NCBI RefSeq assembly: GCF_024168485.1
Contig: NZ_JALJVY010000012.1
Span: 96,761 to 160,760 of the forward strand
Direction: 5' to 3'
Source: Sphingobium sp. OAS761
Lineage (GTDB): Bacteria; Pseudomonadota; Alphaproteobacteria; Sphingomonadales; Sphingomonadaceae
Length of the DNA: 64,000 bases
How positions within the stretch are numbered: the stretch's first letter is position 1; every line of letters starts with the position of its first letter. Under the pieces are notes generated by a model. The model was not told the origin of the DNA and made no database searches. It saw only the letters and a list, made by a program, of their open reading frames with translations. This document shows, piece after piece, positions 62,066-64,000 of this stretch. Position numbers and translations under genes: made by a program.

Positions 62066-63538
62066 CTATTCGCGTAGTCGTTTGCCTTCTTCTATCAGCC
62101 AATCAAATTCCGAAACACACCTACCTGCATCTAAGCCTTTATGATCCATATAATCATTGAGAACGTGCAACCTGGCTTCAGTAGATGGCCAGCCTCGGGA
62201 TATGAGAAAACTTACGGAGCTGTGTAGATCTATCGCTCGATTGCGGTGTGCCCAATAATCGCCGGTCGCAGCTATCCAGTCGGATTGACGCTCGACCGCC
62301 GCTCGGATTGCATCTTGCTCCAGGTGATGCATCGCATTTGGTTCAGGCGATCCGACCAGCCTCCGCAGATCATCGGATGTGAAGCAGTCTTCCGTTGCAC
62401 CGAATTCTGTCGCTTTCGTTCCAATCTGGCGACAATCTTGGCACACAAGAAACGGCATGTGCGTTCGAAGCACGATATGGCTGGTCTGATGTCGCGCACG
62501 ATGGAACAGGTTTTGAAGGTCGGTTTCCGCCTCAAAGTCTCGCAATTCGTGGATTCGCGCGGTCCAGCGGCCCTTGTTCGATTTTCTCAGAATTTGCTGC
62601 TTGCTGCGATCGCAGATCGAGCATCGCCAATCATGTCCTGCCGATTTCCAAGGCGGGGACGAGGCAAGCTGCCGATCAATCTGCTGAAATTCGGCAAGGG
62701 TGGGAGCGACGACTGATCGCTTGCGGTCGTGGCCTCGCCCTGTGTTCACTCCATCCACGCCGCGAGAACGGCGCATAATCGCGTCGCTCAAATCTATCCG
62801 CTTGCCCTGAATGCGTGCCGACTCAAGCACGAGGCTATTGATGATCGATCGGTCATCTCGCTCCCAATACCCTTGGGTAGCCGTACGCTGTTGGTCATGC
62901 AGACCTGCATGAATCCGTTCAGACATCGTTCGGGCGAAAGCTACGCGATCATAAAAAATCGGCGCTGCCAATTCCCACGCCTTGCGCCCAGCTTCAACTA
63001 TCGGAACATGGGGCTTGTTCGCTTCCGGCATGATGAATGTCGCGATCTCGCTCGGCGAGAAGCTGAAATTGGGATCAATGACTCCTCCCAGCGCAGCCTT
63101 CATCGCGCCTTCTACCTGATTGCAGTCTGCACAAAGCAGCGTTGGCTCAAACCGAGGGATCATCCGGAAAAGCGCCACCTTGGCGGCAACACGGCTTTGA
63201 ATCTGCGTATCCGACAAATCCTGCGGTAACCCTTGCTTGAAGATCGACTGTGCCAAATCGCTTAAATGATCATGATGCCTGTCGAGTTGACAAAGGAGGA
63301 CGTTCCCGTTGACGATGCGGGCAATTGCCGATTTTTGCCGTTGGCAACTTGGGCACGACCAGCGCTCCCAAGTGTCAGCCCAAGCCTCGTTGAGTTTCAA
63401 CTTGCTTGTCTTGAAGCGAGCGAGCAAGGACTTGGTAGTGGCGCTCCACTGACCGTCACGGGCACGCATCAATGGAAGCCGTTGCATTTCCTCGTCATTG
63501 AAACGGGCGATATCCGGAATCTCGATTGTAAGCTGCAT
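62066..63538 (-). CDS. unrecognised protein with two tandem CxxC/CxxC (HNH-like) zinc modules
   Basis: A 490-residue protein made of two copies of one module of about 240 residues. Copy 1 has C62-P-S-C65 (WERWSCPSC), CQLDRHHDH at 83-91 and C136-A-D-C139. Copy 2 has C306-S-I-C309 (GHDWRCSIC), ARIHELRDF at 327-335 and C366-Q-D-C369. Both copies then carry a helical tail with a Tyr-Trp pair (YWERDDRSI, YWAHRNRAI). The paired CxxC knuckles with a His/Asp-rich strand between them are the pattern of a treble-clef HNH-type nuclease; only copy 1 keeps DRHHDH, so copy 1 may be the active one. Not a family I recognise. It is convergent with the TIR gene (36-nt gap). Confidence 0.65.
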   Translation of the reverse strand: MQLTIEIPDIARFNDEEMQRLPLMRARDGQWSATTKSLLARFKTSKLKLNEAWADTWERWSCPSCQRQKSAIARIVNGNVLLCQLDRHHDHLSDLAQSIFKQGLPQDLSDTQIQSRVAAKVALFRMIPRFEPTLLCADCNQVEGAMKAALGGVIDPNFSFSPSEIATFIMPEANKPHVPIVEAGRKAWELAAPIFYDRVAFARTMSERIHAGLHDQQRTATQGYWERDDRSIINSLVLESARIQGKRIDLSDAIMRRSRGVDGVNTGRGHDRKRSVVAPTLAEFQQIDRQLASSPPWKSAGHDWRCSICDRSKQQILRKSNKGRWTARIHELRDFEAETDLQNLFHRARHQTSHIVLRTHMPFLVCQDCRQIGTKATEFGATEDCFTSDDLRRLVGSPEPNAMHHLEQDAIRAAVERQSDWIAATGDYWAHRNRAIDLHSSVSFLISRGWPSTEARLHVLNDYMDHKGLDAGRCVSEFDWLIEEGKRLRE

Positions 63539-63712
63539 TCACGCAAGATCGCGCCTAGGCAGGCTGTTGGTCAACTTCTCATATGACATATGCATGGTTC
63601 GAGTGCAGGGTGGAGAGGCAAATCTCCAAGCCTCTGCCGCGCATCAAATCCGCGCAGGGTTTGTCGATGGGGTTCGGGGAGAAGCGAAGTTTCCCCGTTG
63701 GCGCTGATCCGG

Positions 63713-63751
63713 CCCTGTCCATAAGGCTGCATTTGCACCGCTTGGACAGGG
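63713..63751. repeat. inverted repeat CCCTGTCC / GGACAGGG
   Basis: Perfect 8-bp arms with a 23-nt loop that itself holds TGCATTTGCA. It lies in non-coding DNA on a conjugative-type island. Candidate for an oriT-like or regulatory hairpin, with no further support. Confidence 0.35.
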
Positions 63752-63819
63752 AGCGGGAAGCGCCACGAGCCGGGGGGATGCAACGGGAGGCGCGCAGCGG
63801 GCCGCCCTTGCCAAGGTGT

Positions 63820-63834
63820 CGTGGTACTACCACG
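63820..63834. promoter_or_regulatory. 15-bp palindrome, candidate operator
   Basis: CGTGGTA, one central base, TACCACG. Perfect symmetry with a single central base fits a homodimeric repressor site. No adjacent regulator gene is seen. Confidence 0.35.
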
Positions 63835-64000
63835 AACATCTTGCGATCAGCACTATTCGCGCTCGATCAAAATATTATGGCTTTGGCGGCAAAAATCGAA
63901 CTTTGAAGTTGGACACCTCGAAAAACGCTGGCCTTTGAGGGGTAGATTTGATTCACTTGGCCGACGCTGTGGCGGAGGCAGGAATGGCAGGACAGCCGGG

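Larger units (their letters stand above)
63539..64000. other. 462-nt region without a supported gene
   Basis: It contains an 8-bp inverted repeat with a 23-nt loop (CCCTGTCC 63713-63720, GGACAGGG 63744-63751) and a perfect palindrome CGTGGTA-C-TACCACG (63820-63834). Short frames exist on both strands but none is recognisable. An open frame starts near 63951 and runs off the window end; it may be the start of the next gene. Confidence 0.45.

Noticed and set aside
1..64000. CRISPR arrays
   Set aside because: No regularly spaced direct repeats were seen anywhere in the window.

Overview
The window looks like chromosomal DNA of a sphingomonad (Sphingobium/Novosphingobium/Sphingomonas-type alphaproteobacterium). 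This is inferred from high G+C, two large TonB receptors inside catabolic gene sets, a CpdR-like cell-cycle response regulator, and the gene families present; no marker gene was available to fix the genus.

Layout. (1) 45-11760, minus strand: one long nitrate/nitrite/cyanate assimilation operon. It reads, in transcription order, structured leader with terminator, NrtA-like lipoprotein, NrtB permease, a single-chain double ATPase, outer-membrane porin, NirB, NirD, FNT-family channel, a PP2C-kinase fusion and cyanase. The assimilatory nitrate reductase is not in the window. (2) 12219-30943: a catabolic region with a TonB receptor, a flavin-dependent hydroxylase, a LysR regulator, a class III aminotransferase, an MFS transporter, an unusual SDR, a 2-keto-4-pentenoate-hydratase-like protein, and then a nine-gene plus-strand operon (ALDH, BNR-repeat protein, VOC protein, AA_synth/DUF1185, alpha/beta hydrolase, ThDP enzyme, second unusual SDR, cytochrome b561, SSADH-like ALDH). 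A shared dyad (TGTAACAAY, 18 nt, ATTGTTTAC) lies upstream of its main transcription units. The substrate is not identifiable from sequence alone. (3) 31071-42456: TonB receptor, ferredoxin and fatty-acid-hydroxylase/sterol-desaturase genes on the minus strand; two convergent paralogous membrane proteins with a DNA-binding-like N-terminus; an AraC regulator; and a compact glutamine-synthetase-like / class I amidotransferase / cytochrome P450 operon. This last set suggests an amine that is gamma-glutamylated before oxidation. (4) 42457-43412: a gene-poor stretch with an IS256 transposase remnant.

(5) 43413-53922: ordinary core genes (tRNA-Val, DctA, CpdR, N-formylglutamate amidohydrolase, acyltransferase, a structured noncoding stretch, lipid kinase, phosphoesterase, methyltransferase, ComF, glutaredoxin, nitrilase, DUF1178, tRNA-Arg). 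(6) 53846-64000: a genomic island inserted at tRNA-Arg. Its large serine recombinase ends inside the tRNA gene and its promoter region carries a perfect alphaproteobacterial LexA box. Cargo includes a SIR2-STAND-TPR protein (Avs5-like architecture), a TraG/VirD4-type coupling protein, a coiled-coil TIR protein, and an unrecognised 490-residue protein built from two copies of a CxxC/CxxC zinc-binding, HNH-like module. The right end of the island is outside the window.

The best candidates for something undescribed are the convergent TIR / duplicated zinc-module pair beside the SIR2-STAND gene, the SOS-type promoter with an intervening terminator ahead of the recombinase, the pair of SDRs that lack the Ser-Tyr-Lys catalytic residues, and the dyad motif of the catabolic region.
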